A DNA stretch of 64,000 nucleotides from Stenotrophomonas maltophilia. GTDB taxonomy: Bacteria > Pseudomonadota > Gammaproteobacteria > Xanthomonadales > Xanthomonadaceae. Made by a program: the position numbers and the translations under genes. Below the pieces are notes generated by a model. It was not told where the DNA came from. It saw only the letters and a list, made by a program, of their open reading frames with translations, and did no database searches. The stretch covers positions 2,086,001-2,150,000 of the forward strand of contig NZ_CP015612.1 in NCBI RefSeq assembly GCF_002138415.1, given 5' to 3'. Each line of letters opens with the position of its first letter. Within the stretch, counting starts at the first letter, position 1. Below are positions 1 to 9,657 of this stretch, piece by piece.

Positions 1-855
1 GCCCCAGTTGCAGAACGAACGCGTCGCCCCGGGCTTGCCGTCGCATTCTGGTCGTTGTTGTTCCTGGGCTCCGCCGCAGGCAATGTGCTGGCGCAGTGGA
101 TGCGGGCATTGCGCGACGCGCAGCCCTTTTCCGCAGGGATTGTCTCGATCGAGGAGTTCAGCAGTGCGCTGGCCAGCCTGGGCCTGTTGGCGCTTCTGCA
201 CGCCGCCGCTCGTCGCTGGCCGTTGCATGCAGATACCTGGCGGCGCCGGATCGGCTTCTACGTGCTGGGTGGTGTTGCCTGGTGGCTGCTGCATGTCAGT
301 GCCATGGTGCTGCTGCGCAAGATGGCCTTCACGTTCATCGGCCAGCGCTACACCTACGGTGACTGGCCAGCGCAGTGGTTCTACGAGTTCTTCAAGGATG
401 TGCAGACCTACAGCCTGCTGGTGATTGCCGTGCACGCGGTGGCCTGGTTCGGCCGTCAGCGCCAGGGCGAGGCGCACCTGCTGGCATCGCCCGATGTCGG
501 CCCACCGGTGGAGCCGGTCGAGCGCCCCCAGCACTTCCTGGTGCGCAAGCTGGGCAAGGAGTTTCTGGTCGCCACCGCCGACGTGGAGTACGCCCAGGCG
601 GCGGGGAACTACGTGAACCTGCGGGTACGCGGCCATGACTACCCGCTGCGGATCACCATGGCGGTGCTGGAGCAGCGGCTGGATCCGGACGAGTTCCTGC
701 GCCCGCACCGCAGCTGGCTGATCCATCGCGGCCAGCTGCGCTCGATCGAGCCGCTGGACGGGGGCGAGGCCCTGCTGCACATGGCCGATGGAGCCAAAGT
801 GCCCTGCAGCCGGCGCCAGCTGCCGCTGCTCCGGCAGGCGTTGGGGGCCGGATGA
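1..855 (+). CDS. rpfD: LytTR-domain DNA-binding regulator (rpfD-like), 5' end outside the window
   Basis: The frame is open from the left edge, so the true start lies upstream. The N-terminal half has several hydrophobic stretches (about 4 membrane segments: codons near 43-90, 160-200, 255-320 and 400-450 nt). The C-terminal 100 residues form a LytTR domain, beginning FLVRKLGKEF and including the typical FLRPHRSWLIHR stretch where LytTR proteins contact DNA. There is no receiver domain, so it is a membrane-anchored LytTR regulator rather than a classical response regulator. In Xanthomonas a LytTR protein called RpfD lies near prfB and lysS in the rpf region, and the same neighbours are seen here; the symbol rests on that synteny and domain content. 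Its target genes cannot be read from the sequence. Confidence 0.7.
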   Translation, partial: APVAERTRRPGLAVAFWSLLFLGSAAGNVLAQWMRALRDAQPFSAGIVSIEEFSSALASLGLLALLHAAARRWPLHADTWRRRIGFYVLGGVAWWLLHVSAMVLLRKMAFTFIGQRYTYGDWPAQWFYEFFKDVQTYSLLVIAVHAVAWFGRQRQGEAHLLASPDVGPPVEPVERPQHFLVRKLGKEFLVATADVEYAQAAGNYVNLRVRGHDYPLRITMAVLEQRLDPDEFLRPHRSWLIHRGQLRSIEPLDGGEALLHMADGAKVPCSRRQLPLLRQALGAG

Positions 856-925
856 GGCCCTCATTCCGGGCATCCCCGGCCTGCGGTATCATTACCAGTC
901 ATCTTTTGAATGCATAACCGCCGAC

Positions 926-2051
926 ATGATCGAACTGAATCCTGTCCGCCAGCGCATCACCGATCTGACCGATCGCGTGCTGTCGCTTCGGGGGTATCTT
1001 TGACTACGACGCCAAGAAAGAGCGTCTTGAAGAAGTAACGCGGGAGCTGGAAAGCCCCGACGTCTGGAACAATGCCGAGTACGCCCAGAATCTGGGCCGC
1101 GAGCGCTCCAGCCTGGAAAAGACCGTGGGCGGCATCGCCTCGGTGCTCGACGGCCTGGCTGATGCCACCGAACTGCTTGAGCTGGCCGAGTCCGAGCAGG
1201 ACGACGACACCGCGCTGGCCGTGGTCGCCGACTTGGACAAGCACCAGTCGCACGTCGAGAAGCTGGAATTCCAGCGCATGTTCTCCGGCGAGATGGACAA
1301 TGCTGCCGCGTTCGTCGACATCCAGGCCGGTGCCGGTGGCACCGAAGCCCAGGACTGGGCCGAGATCCTGCTGCGCATGTACCTGCGCTGGTGTGAATCG
1401 CGCGGCTGGAAGACCGAGCTGATGGAAGTCTCCGGTGGCGACGTCGCCGGCATCAAGTCGGCCACGCTGCGCGTGGAAGGCGACTATGCCTACGGCTGGC
1501 TGAAGACCGAGACCGGCGTGCACCGCCTGGTGCGCAAGTCGCCGTTCGACTCGGACAACCGCCGCCACACCAGCTTCACCTCGGTGTTCGTGTCGCCGGA
1601 GATCGATGACAACATCGACATCACCATCAACCCGGCCGACCTGCGCACCGACGTGTACCGTTCGTCCGGTGCCGGTGGCCAGCACGTGAACAAGACCGAG
1701 TCGGCGGTGCGTATCACCCACATCCCGACCAACATCGTCGTGGCCTGCCAGACCGGCCGCAGCCAGCACCAGAACCGCGACAACGCGATGAAGATGCTGG
1801 CCGCCAAGCTGTACGAGCTGGAGATCCAGAAGCGCAACGCCGAAAAGGACGCGGTGGAAGCCACCAAGTCCGACATCGGCTGGGGCAGCCAGATCCGCAA
1901 TTACGTGCTCGACCAGAGCCGTATCAAGGACCTGCGCACCGGCATCGAGCGTTCGGATACGCAGAAGGTGCTGGACGGCGACCTGGACGAGTTCGTCGAG
2001 GCCAGCCTGAAGGCCGGCCTGGCCGTGGGCTCCAAGCGCGTCGATGCCTGA
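926..2051 (+). CDS. prfB: Peptide chain release factor 2, expressed by programmed +1 frameshift
   Basis: RF2 reads UGA and UAA stop codons and triggers peptide release on the ribosome. Translation starts at ATG 926, runs 25 codons to an in-frame TGA at 1001-1003, and continues after a +1 shift at GAC 1002, giving 374 residues. The SPF stop-recognition tripeptide is at residues 205-207 and the catalytic GGQ at 250-252, the same numbering as in E. coli RF2. The shift site matches the E. coli one: a GGGGG Shine-Dalgarno-like run, then TAT CTT TGA C. Low RF2 lets ribosomes slip and make more RF2. This is a functional gene, not a frameshift error. lysS lies about 4.7 kb downstream, separated by other genes. 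Confidence 0.97.
990..1004 (+). promoter_or_regulatory. prfB autoregulatory +1 frameshift site
   Basis: The sequence GGGGGTATCTTTGAC holds an internal Shine-Dalgarno-like G run, the slippery CTT leucine codon and the UGA stop followed by C. UGAC is a weak termination context. The spacing between the G run and CTT is the same as in E. coli prfB. The frame before it encodes [10 protein letters not shown]... and the +1 frame after it [11 protein letters not shown], both matching RF2, so the shift is needed to make the protein. Confidence 0.97.
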
Positions 2052-2096
2052 TCGACGTGCCTGCGCGGATATCATCGCCCTCCGTGATGGAGGCCG

Positions 2097-2879
2097 ATGA
2101 TGCGCAGCGAAAGTGAACGCAAGGAGCTCGGGGGCTTTCTCAAGGCCTGCCGCGCCCGTGTCGACCCCGCCACGCTCGGCCTCCCGGCCGGGCGCCGGCG
2201 CACCCCGGGCCTGAAGCGCGAGGAAGTGGCGCTGGCGATCGGGGTCAGCGTCAGCTGGTACACCTGGATCGAGCAGGGCCGTGAAGTACGCGCCTCGCCC
2301 GAGGTACTGGAGCGGCTGGCGCAGGTGCTGCGCATGAGCGACGACGAACGTGCCTACGCGTTTGCGCTGTCCGGTTACGGCGTGCCACTGGAATCGCCGG
2401 ACGAGAGCGTGACCGACGGCCTGCGCCAGCTGGTCGAAGCCATGCAGCCGATCCCGGCCTACGTGCGTAATACCCGCTACGACATCCTGGCGTGGAACCC
2501 AGCCATCGCCGAGCTGTTCGTGGATTACAGCCAGCTGGCGCCGCATGAGCGCAACACGCTGCGGCTGATGTTCCTGTACCCGCCGTACCGCACGCTGATC
2601 CTCAACTGGGAAGAAATGACCCGCGGCTTGTTGGCCGGCTTCCGCGCGGCGATGGCGCAGGCGCCGGACAAGGCCCCGTTCCTGGCGCTGGCCGAGGACA
2701 TTGCCGCGCACAGCGAGGAGTTCCGCCAGTGGTGGCCGGAGCACGATGTGCGGCGGTTCGACGAAGGTGCAAAGAAGCTGAACCACCCCACGCGTGGGTT
2801 GCTGGACCTGCAGTACGTGGCGCTGGTGCCGGAGAGCCGCCACGATCTTTCCCTGGTGACTTACCTGCCGCGTAGGTAG
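2097..2879 (+). CDS. XRE-family helix-turn-helix regulator with MmyB-like ligand domain
   Basis: The 260-residue protein has an N-terminal helix-turn-helix (about residues 8-75, with GLKREEVALAIGVSVSWYTWIEQGR as the HTH core, given here in part only by position 41-66). A C-terminal domain (about 95-258) fits the MmyB-like family, thought to bind fatty-acid-like ligands with a PAS-like fold. Two ATGs in tandem (2097, 2100) could start it. MmyB-type regulators usually control a neighbouring oxidoreductase; the nearest downstream enzyme is the aldehyde dehydrogenase at 3521, but a 640-bp repeat-filled gap separates them. Its ligand and targets are unknown. Confidence 0.85.
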   Translation: MMRSESERKELGGFLKACRARVDPATLGLPAGRRRTPGLKREEVALAIGVSVSWYTWIEQGREVRASPEVLERLAQVLRMSDDERAYAFALSGYGVPLESPDESVTDGLRQLVEAMQPIPAYVRNTRYDILAWNPAIAELFVDYSQLAPHERNTLRLMFLYPPYRTLILNWEEMTRGLLAGFRAAMAQAPDKAPFLALAEDIAAHSEEFRQWWPEHDVRRFDEGAKKLNHPTRGLLDLQYVALVPESRHDLSLVTYLPRR

Positions 2880-2927
2880 GTTGGTCGGCAGGGCTGCGCC
2901 CTGCACCCGCAGAGGCTTCAAGCCAAG

Positions 2928-2951
2928 GCAACAGCAACAGCAACAGCAACA
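2928..2951 (+). repeat. GCAACA hexanucleotide repeat, four units
   Basis: Four perfect GCAACA units sit just inside the left end of locus A. A mirrored, less perfect TGTTGC/TGTTGCTT series lies at about 3321-3361. The same unit is expanded to nine copies at 33112-33165 beside locus B. It lies outside genes, so copy-number change would not alter a protein. Confidence 0.9.
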
Positions 2952-2968
2952 GCGAGCATCCTTGGGAT

Positions 2969-3072
2969 GGCGGGGCGGTGTGGGCTGGCAGGACACGCCG
3001 TGAACCCATCCATGGGGGCTCGATGGCGCCATCCATGGCGCCAACGGTCCTGCCAACCCACACCGCCCCGCC
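2969..3072 (-). repeat. GGA-loop long-stem element A1
   Basis: Arms 2969-2994 and 3047-3072 pair over 26 bp with a single G-U position and enclose a 52-nt loop. Read on the minus strand the loop folds into GGCGCC-ATGGAT-GGCGCC and CCC-ATGGAT-GGG, joined by a CGAGC-type linker. Both hexaloops carry the ATGGA form of the CsrA/RsmA ANGGA site. The loop aligns with the loops of 3197-3298 and 33545-33648, which lie in the opposite orientation, while the arms differ in sequence. Whether it is transcribed as an RNA is not known. Confidence 0.8.
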
Positions 3073-3101
3073 TTTGACAGTTTCCGCGCGGTTGTTGGTG
3101 G

Positions 3102-3121
3102 GTGTCGACCTTGGTCGACAC
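3102..3121. repeat. REP hairpin (GTGTCGACC-TT-GGTCGACAC)
   Basis: This is a perfect 9-bp stem with a 2-nt loop in the core of locus A. The same hairpin occurs at 6644-6663 behind a GTAG head, so it belongs to the GTAG-type REP family of Stenotrophomonas. Confidence 0.8.
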
Positions 3122-3196
3122 ATCTGTCAGATATCGAAAGAAATTCCGGGGTCAGATCCCAAGAGTATTCCCGACAGATCGCGGAAATCTGTCGAA

Positions 3197-3298
3197 GGCG
3201 GGGTGGGTCCGGTTGAGGGGGCGTGAGCCGCATGGATGCGGCGACCGAGCTTACATGGACGTACTTGCAGCGTCCCCCTCAACCGGACCCACCCCGCC
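3197..3298 (+). repeat. GGA-loop long-stem element A2
   Basis: Arms 3197-3221 and 3274-3298 pair perfectly over 25 bp. The loop (3222-3273) folds on the plus strand into GCCGC-ATGGAT-GCGGC and TAC-ATGGAC-GTA. A stretch of about 50 nt of loop is identical to that of 33545-33648, but the arms are not. TACATGGACGTA is close to the in vitro CsrA consensus RUACARGGAUGU. Confidence 0.8.
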
Positions 3299-3520
3299 AT
3301 CCCGCAGGAAAGCAGCTTGTGCTGTTGCTTCGGCTGTTGCAGTTGCTGTTGTTGCTGTTGCTTCGGCGGGTGCAGGGCGCAGCCCTGCCAGGAGCCCCCA
3401 TTCAGGCAGGTAAGTGCAGGTCACAGGATAAGCAGATGCCTTGTTGTGCCCGTCCATCGGGTCCACATTCCTGTGCAGGAGACGGGCCATCGCCCGTTGT
3501 CGAGACACCAGGAGCCCTGC

Positions 3521-4906
3521 ATGTCCGCTGCCCCCAGCACTGCCATTTCCCGCGATCCGGCCACCGGCCAGCAGATCGCCAGCCATCCCTTCGCCACCGA
3601 CGCCGAGCTGGAAACAATCCTGGATCGCGGCCAGGTTGGCTTCGCGGCCTGGAGCGCCAAGAGCCTCGAACAGCGTGCAGACGTACTGCGTGCGATGGCC
3701 GCGGTACTGCGCCGTGACCGTGAAAAGCTGGCTGCGTTGGCTACCGCCGAAATGGGCAAGGTTCAGGCCGAGTCTCTGGCCGAGATCGAGAAATGCGCCG
3801 TGCTGTGCGACTGGTACGCCGACCACGGCGCGCAGTTCCTGCGCGACGAACCGACCCAGGTGCCCGACGACAAAGCCTACGTGTCCTACCTGCCGCTGGG
3901 CGTGGTGCTGGGCATCATGCCGTGGAACTTCCCGTACTGGCAGGTGATGCGCGCGGCGGTGCCGATCCTGATGGGCGGCAACGGCTTCCTGCTGAAGCCG
4001 GCCGAGAACATCGTCGGTACCGCGCAGCTGCTCGACGCCGCTTGGCGCGACGCTGGGTTGCCGGAAGGCACCTTCATCGCGGCCAACATCAGCCGCGAGG
4101 GTACCAGCCGTGCCATTGCTGATGATCGCATCGCAGCGGTGACCCTGACTGGCAGCGTGGCCGCCGGCCGCAGCATCGCCGCCCAGGCCGGGCAGGCGCT
4201 GAAGAAAGTGGTGCTGGAACTGGGCGGCTCGGATCCGTTCATCGTGCTGGCCGACGCCGACCTCGATGCGGCCGTCGATGCGGCGGTGGCCTCGCGCTTC
4301 CAGAACACCGGGCAGGTCTGCATCGCCGGCAAGCGCATCATCGTCGAAGACGCGGTGTACGACCGTTTTGTGGCGCAGTTCTGCCAGAAGGTGCAGGCGC
4401 TGACCATCGGTGATGGCCGTGAAGCGGGTAATCGCATTGGTCCGATGGCACGCCAGGACCTGCTGGAGCAGCTGGACGCGCAGGTACGCGCTTCGGTGGA
4501 CGCAGGCGCGAAGCTGCTGGTCGGCGGCCATCAGCTGGATCGCCCCGGCGCGTTCTACGCCCCCACCGTGCTGGCCGACGTGGAGCCGGGCATGCAGGCT
4601 TTCGATACCGAAACCTTCGGGCCGGTGGCCTCGATCAGCCGCGCCCGCGATGCCGATCACGCGGTGGAGCTGGCCAACCAGAGCGAGTTCGGCCTGAGCG
4701 GCAACCTGTGGAGCGGCGACCGCGCGCGGGCCATGCAGCTGGCGCGCCGGCTGCAGACCGGCGGCGTGTTCGTAAACGGCTTTTCCGCTTCGGACCCGCG
4801 CGTGCCGATCGGCGGCGTGAAGAAGAGCGGCTTCGGCCGCGAGCTCTCGCACTTCGGCATCCGCGAATTCGTCAACGCGCAGACGGTGTGGTTCGACAAG
4901 CGTTGA
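3521..4906 (+). CDS. sad: NAD(P)-dependent aldehyde dehydrogenase, succinate-semialdehyde dehydrogenase (Sad/YneI) type
   Basis: The 461-residue enzyme has the full aldehyde dehydrogenase fold. The coenzyme-binding PWNFPYWQV region is followed by the general-base glutamate E233 in ELGGSDPF and the catalytic cysteine C267 in NTGQVCIAGKR. Length and motif wording fit the short E. coli Sad/YneI type, which oxidises succinate semialdehyde to succinate for the TCA cycle. The substrate is inferred from family resemblance. The ATG at 3521 was chosen because the frame upstream runs through the repeat composite. The gene ends 63 bp before the acetolactate-synthase-like gene and may be co-transcribed with it. 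Confidence 0.85.
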   Translation: MSAAPSTAISRDPATGQQIASHPFATDAELETILDRGQVGFAAWSAKSLEQRADVLRAMAAVLRRDREKLAALATAEMGKVQAESLAEIEKCAVLCDWYADHGAQFLRDEPTQVPDDKAYVSYLPLGVVLGIMPWNFPYWQVMRAAVPILMGGNGFLLKPAENIVGTAQLLDAAWRDAGLPEGTFIAANISREGTSRAIADDRIAAVTLTGSVAAGRSIAAQAGQALKKVVLELGGSDPFIVLADADLDAAVDAAVASRFQNTGQVCIAGKRIIVEDAVYDRFVAQFCQKVQALTIGDGREAGNRIGPMARQDLLEQLDAQVRASVDAGAKLLVGGHQLDRPGAFYAPTVLADVEPGMQAFDTETFGPVASISRARDADHAVELANQSEFGLSGNLWSGDRARAMQLARRLQTGGVFVNGFSASDPRVPIGGVKKSGFGRELSHFGIREFVNAQTVWFDKR

Positions 4907-4969
4907 CGCGCAGCTTCCATCCTTCCTGCAACGATCCATCATCAGTCCAGCGAAAAGGACGGCATTCCA

Positions 4970-6610
4970 ATGTCCAAGGGTTCAGATCTGCTCGTCGCCG
5001 CGCTTGAGAACGAAGGCGTCGAGCGTATTTTCGGCATCCCCGGCGAGGAAAACCTCGACGTGGTCGAATCACTCCGCCATTCCAGCATCGAGCTGGTCAT
5101 CACCCGCCACGAACAGGCGGCGGTGTTCATGGCAGCCACCTATGGCCGCCTGACCGGCAAGCCGGGTGTGTGCCTGGCTACGCTCGGCCCGGGTGCGCTC
5201 AACTTCACCACCGGCGCCGCCTATGCGCTGCTCGGTGCGTGGCCGGTGATCATGATCACTGGCCAGAAGGGCATCGTCGCCAGCAAGCAGGCACGCTTCC
5301 AGATTGTCGACATCGTCAGCACGATGAAGCCGCTGACCAAGCAGGCGCGGCAGATCGTCTCGGCACGCACCATTCCAACCATCGTCCGCGAGGCGTTCCG
5401 TACCGCGCTGGAAGAGCGCCCGGGCCCGGTGCTGCTGGAGCTGCCCGAAGACATCGCGGCCGATGAGGTCGGGGACGTGGCGCTGATTCCGCCGCATGCG
5501 GTGGACCGGCCGATTGCCAGCCCGGAAGCACTGGACCGCGCGGCGGACATCATCCGCAACGCCAGGCGCCCGCTGCTGATGATCGCCTCGGCGGCGTCGC
5601 GGCCGCAGTCCAGCGAAGCGTTGTCGGCCTTCGTGCTGCGCGCGGGTATTCCGTTCTTCACCACGCAGATGGGCAAGGGTGCGGTGGCCGGTGGTTCGGG
5701 GCTGTACATGGGCACCGCCGCGCTGACCGAGCGCGACTACGTGCACATGGCCATCGACCAGGCTGACGTGATCGTGACCATCGGTCATGAGGTCACCGAG
5801 AAGCCGCCATTCGTGATGCGCCCGGGCGGACCGACTGTGATCCATATCGGCTACTCGCAGGCGGCGGTGGAGCAGGTCTATTTCCCGCAGGTGGAGGTGA
5901 TCGGCGATATCGGTCGCTCGCTGACCCTGCTGGCCGACCGTATCGAAGGCGCGGTGCCGAATGCCGACGCGCTGCTGCCGCTGCGCGCGACCATTCTGGA
6001 ACACCTGGCTGACCGTGCCGAGGAAGCTGGATTCACCCCGCAGCGGCTGGTGCACGACGTGCGCCAGGTGATGCCGCCGGACGGCATCGTGGCGCTGGAC
6101 AACGGCATGTACAAGATCTGGTTTGCGCGAAATTACCGCACCCAGGTGGCCAATACGCTGCTGCTGGACAACGCGCTGGCGACCATGGGTGCGGGCCTGC
6201 CGTCGGCGATCATGGCCTCGATCCTGTACCCGCAGCGGCGGGTGCTGGCGGTGTGCGGCGATGGCGGATTCATGATGAACAGCCAGGAGCTGGAAACGGC
6301 GCGCCGGCTGGGCCTGAACCTGGTGGTGCTGATCCTCAATGACGGCGCCTACGGCATGATCCGCTGGAAGCAGGCGGTGGATGGCTTCACCGATTACGGC
6401 ATGACCTTCAGCAACCCCGATTTCGTGAAGTACGCCGAGGCCTATGGCTGCAAGGGCCACGAGGTGACGGCCATCGAGCAGTTCATCCCGACGCTGGAGG
6501 CGGCGTTCAACGAGGGTGGGGTGCACCTGGTATCGGTGCCGGTCGATTACTCGGAGAACCAGCGGGTGCTGGTGGAGGAGCTGCGGCAGGCGTTCCCTGG
6601 AACCCGGTAA
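4970..6610 (+). CDS. Acetolactate synthase large subunit-like thiamine-diphosphate enzyme
   Basis: The 546-residue protein has three ThDP-enzyme domains: an N-terminal pyrimidine-binding domain with activating glutamate E48 (RHEQ), a central domain, and a C-terminal diphosphate-binding domain with a GDGGFMMN...LND metal motif. The best fit is acetolactate synthase (two pyruvate to acetolactate), close to the catabolic AlsS/IlvB-like type. No small regulatory subunit follows it, unlike the biosynthetic ilvBN or ilvIH operons. It may therefore act in acetoin formation or on another 2-keto acid. No acetolactate decarboxylase is nearby. The upstream aldehyde dehydrogenase is the likely operon partner. 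Confidence 0.82.
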   Translation: MSKGSDLLVAALENEGVERIFGIPGEENLDVVESLRHSSIELVITRHEQAAVFMAATYGRLTGKPGVCLATLGPGALNFTTGAAYALLGAWPVIMITGQKGIVASKQARFQIVDIVSTMKPLTKQARQIVSARTIPTIVREAFRTALEERPGPVLLELPEDIAADEVGDVALIPPHAVDRPIASPEALDRAADIIRNARRPLLMIASAASRPQSSEALSAFVLRAGIPFFTTQMGKGAVAGGSGLYMGTAALTERDYVHMAIDQADVIVTIGHEVTEKPPFVMRPGGPTVIHIGYSQAAVEQVYFPQVEVIGDIGRSLTLLADRIEGAVPNADALLPLRATILEHLADRAEEAGFTPQRLVHDVRQVMPPDGIVALDNGMYKIWFARNYRTQVANTLLLDNALATMGAGLPSAIMASILYPQRRVLAVCGDGGFMMNSQELETARRLGLNLVVLILNDGAYGMIRWKQAVDGFTDYGMTFSNPDFVKYAEAYGCKGHEVTAIEQFIPTLEAAFNEGGVHLVSVPVDYSENQRVLVEELRQAFPGTR

Positions 6611-6639
6611 GGCCGGAGCAGGGCCGGCCGATCCGCTCG

Positions 6640-6693
6640 GTAGGTGTCGACCTTGGTCGACACGCAGGGTGCCAACCAAGGTTGGCGACTACC
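6640..6693. repeat. GTAG-type REP dimer (inverted pair)
   Basis: A GTAG-headed hairpin (6644-6663, GTGTCGACC stem) is followed by an opposite-facing one (GCCAACC-AA-GGTTGGC, 6671-6686, ending CTACC). Such head-to-head pairs are typical of REP elements in S. maltophilia. It fills most of the gap between the acetolactate-synthase-like gene and lysS and could protect or end the upstream mRNA. Confidence 0.8.
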
Positions 6694-6800
6694 GGGGGCA
6701 GGGCGCCGGCCCAGGGCCGGGGCAGGGCGGTTTTGGTATGCTGTGGAGCCGGCTGTGCCGGGCGCAGCATCCCCCCTCACTATACGATTCCCGCAGATCC

Positions 6801-8312
<1,512 letters not shown>

Positions 8313-8337
8313 GTCGTCTTTTTGACTCCTGTTTGTG

Positions 8338-8364
8338 CGCGCCGTCGCGAAATGAGACGGCGCG
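8338..8364 (+). terminator. Stem-loop after lysS, possible terminator
   Basis: CGCGCCGTC (8338-8346) pairs with GACGGCGCG (8356-8364) around a 9-nt loop, 25 bp after the lysS stop. No T-tract follows, so it may act only weakly as an intrinsic terminator. No other clear structure was seen up to rpfG at 8518. Confidence 0.45.
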
Positions 8365-8517
8365 ATTGACGCCTCCCGCACTCGGCGTATCGTTAATGCA
8401 CTACCTTGACGTCTGTTGTGGCTTGATCGGCGCCAGGGGGATTGCGCACTGTGGAGAGTCCGCTTCACAATGTGATGACGATCATGAACCGGGACGCATG
8501 ACACGGGAGTCAGGCCG

Positions 8518-9657
8518 ATGCAGGGTGCGAGCGTTCGCAGCGGCAGGGTATCCTCGCCTGCTGATGATCCAGCATGGTCGAGAAACCAGGCAGAGTACGC
8601 GTTGAACATCGTCATTGTTGACGACCAGACGTCCGCCCGGACGATGCTGCGTCACGTCATCGAGGACATCGCGCCGGAATTGAGCGTGTATGACTTCGGT
8701 GATCCGTTGACCGCATTGGCGTGGTGCGAGGCGCATCCGGTCGACCTGCTGCTGCTCGATTACCGCATGCCGGAGATGGACGGGCTGGAGTTTGCCCGTC
8801 GTTTCCGCCGCCTGCCCAAGCACCGCGACATTCCCGTGATCCTGATCACCGTGGTCGGCGACGAGCCGATCCGGCAGGCCGCGCTGGAAGCGGGCGTCAT
8901 CGACTTCCTGGTCAAGCCGATCCGCCCGCGCGAACTGCGTGCGCGCTGCTACAACCTGCTGCAGCTGCGCCAGCAGACCGAGAACGTGAAGCAGCGGGCG
9001 TTGTCACTGGAGCAGCGCCTGCTGGCCAGCATGCACGAGGTCGAGGAGCGCGAACGCGAGACCCTGTCGCGATTGGCCCGTGCCATCGAGTTCCGTGATG
9101 CCGGCACCAGCGCCTACCTTGAGCGCATGGCACGCGTGGCAGGGCTGATTGCCGAGCAGCTGGGCCTGCCCGAAGACGACGTGCGCCTGATCGAGATGGC
9201 CGCGCCCCTGCATGACATGGGCAAGATCGCCATTCCCGATGCCGTTCTGCTCAAGCAGGGCAAGCTCAACGACGAGGAGCTGGCGATCATGCGCCGCCAC
9301 CCTCGGATCGGCCATGAACTGCTCAGCGGCAGCCAGAACCGTTTCATCCAGGTCGGTGCGCTGATCGCGCTGCGCCACCACGAGCGCTATGACGGCAGTG
9401 GCTATCCTGATGGCCTGGTCGGCGAGGCGATCCCGCTGGAAGCGCGGATCGTCGCTGTCGCCGACGTTTTTGATGCCCTGATTTCGCCCCGTCCGTACAA
9501 GGAAGCATGGACCATGGAAGCCACACTGGCTTATCTGTACGCCCAGCGTGGCCGACTGTTCGATCCACGTTGCGTGGATGCGCTGATGCGCGGTCACCAG
9601 CAGCTGATGGATATCTGCGCCCAGCACTCGACGGCATCGACGCGACCGGGTGGGTGA
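8518..9657 (+). CDS. rpfG: RpfG: response regulator with HD-GYP c-di-GMP phosphodiesterase
   Basis: The 379-residue protein has an N-terminal receiver (about 29-145) with phospho-acceptor D81 in LLLLDYRMPEMDG and a C-terminal HD-GYP domain. The HD pair is in HDMGKIAIP and the GYP signature in HHERYDGSGYP. In Xanthomonas RpfG is activated by RpfC on DSF binding and breaks down c-di-GMP, raising virulence and dispersal functions. The 34 residues before the receiver are variable in the family. ATG 8518 has a GGGAG run about 10 nt upstream. The stop overlaps the start of rpfC, so the two are translated as one unit. Confidence 0.95.
   Translation: MQGASVRSGRVSSPADDPAWSRNQAEYALNIVIVDDQTSARTMLRHVIEDIAPELSVYDFGDPLTALAWCEAHPVDLLLLDYRMPEMDGLEFARRFRRLPKHRDIPVILITVVGDEPIRQAALEAGVIDFLVKPIRPRELRARCYNLLQLRQQTENVKQRALSLEQRLLASMHEVEERERETLSRLARAIEFRDAGTSAYLERMARVAGLIAEQLGLPEDDVRLIEMAAPLHDMGKIAIPDAVLLKQGKLNDEELAIMRRHPRIGHELLSGSQNRFIQVGALIALRHHERYDGSGYPDGLVGEAIPLEARIVAVADVFDALISPRPYKEAWTMEATLAYLYAQRGRLFDPRCVDALMRGHQQLMDICAQHSTASTRPGG

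Larger units (their letters stand above)
2887..3389. repeat. Locus A: 503-bp composite of nested inverted repeats with 24-bp perfect terminal inverted repeats
   Basis: The 24 bases at 2887-2910 are the exact reverse complement of 3366-3389; each end also folds on its own as GCAGGGC-TGC-GCCCTGC. Moving inward on the left come four GCAACA units (2928-2951) and a long hairpin (2969-3072). On the right the order is mirrored: TGTTGC-like units (about 3321-3361) and a long hairpin (3197-3298). The core 3073-3196 is bounded by another inverted pair (TTTGACAG/TTTCCGCG at 3073-3088 against 3180-3196). It also holds a GTGTCGACC hairpin and a GGGGTCAGATCCC half-element. No gene with coding character lies in this 640-bp gap between 2880 and 3520. 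The layout resembles a non-autonomous mobile or REP-derived unit, but no transposase is present. Confidence 0.85.

Noticed and set aside
926..2051. prfB as a pseudogene because of an in-frame TGA at codon 26
   Set aside because: The stop lies in the known programmed frameshift context and the rest of RF2 is intact in the +1 frame.
2928..2951. GCAACA repeats as part of a CRISPR array or as a polyglutamine-coding gene
   Set aside because: The units are 6 bp with no spacers, and no start, ribosome site or conserved protein surrounds them.
957..3233. A 758-codon open frame on the minus strand, antisense to prfB and the XRE gene
   Set aside because: High GC makes stop codons rare in antisense frames. 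It has no recognisable domain, while the plus-strand frames encode clear RF2 and XRE proteins.
4970..6610. Assignment as the biosynthetic ilvB or ilvI subunit
   Set aside because: No regulatory small subunit follows and the neighbour is an aldehyde dehydrogenase, so a catabolic or other ThDP role is equally likely.
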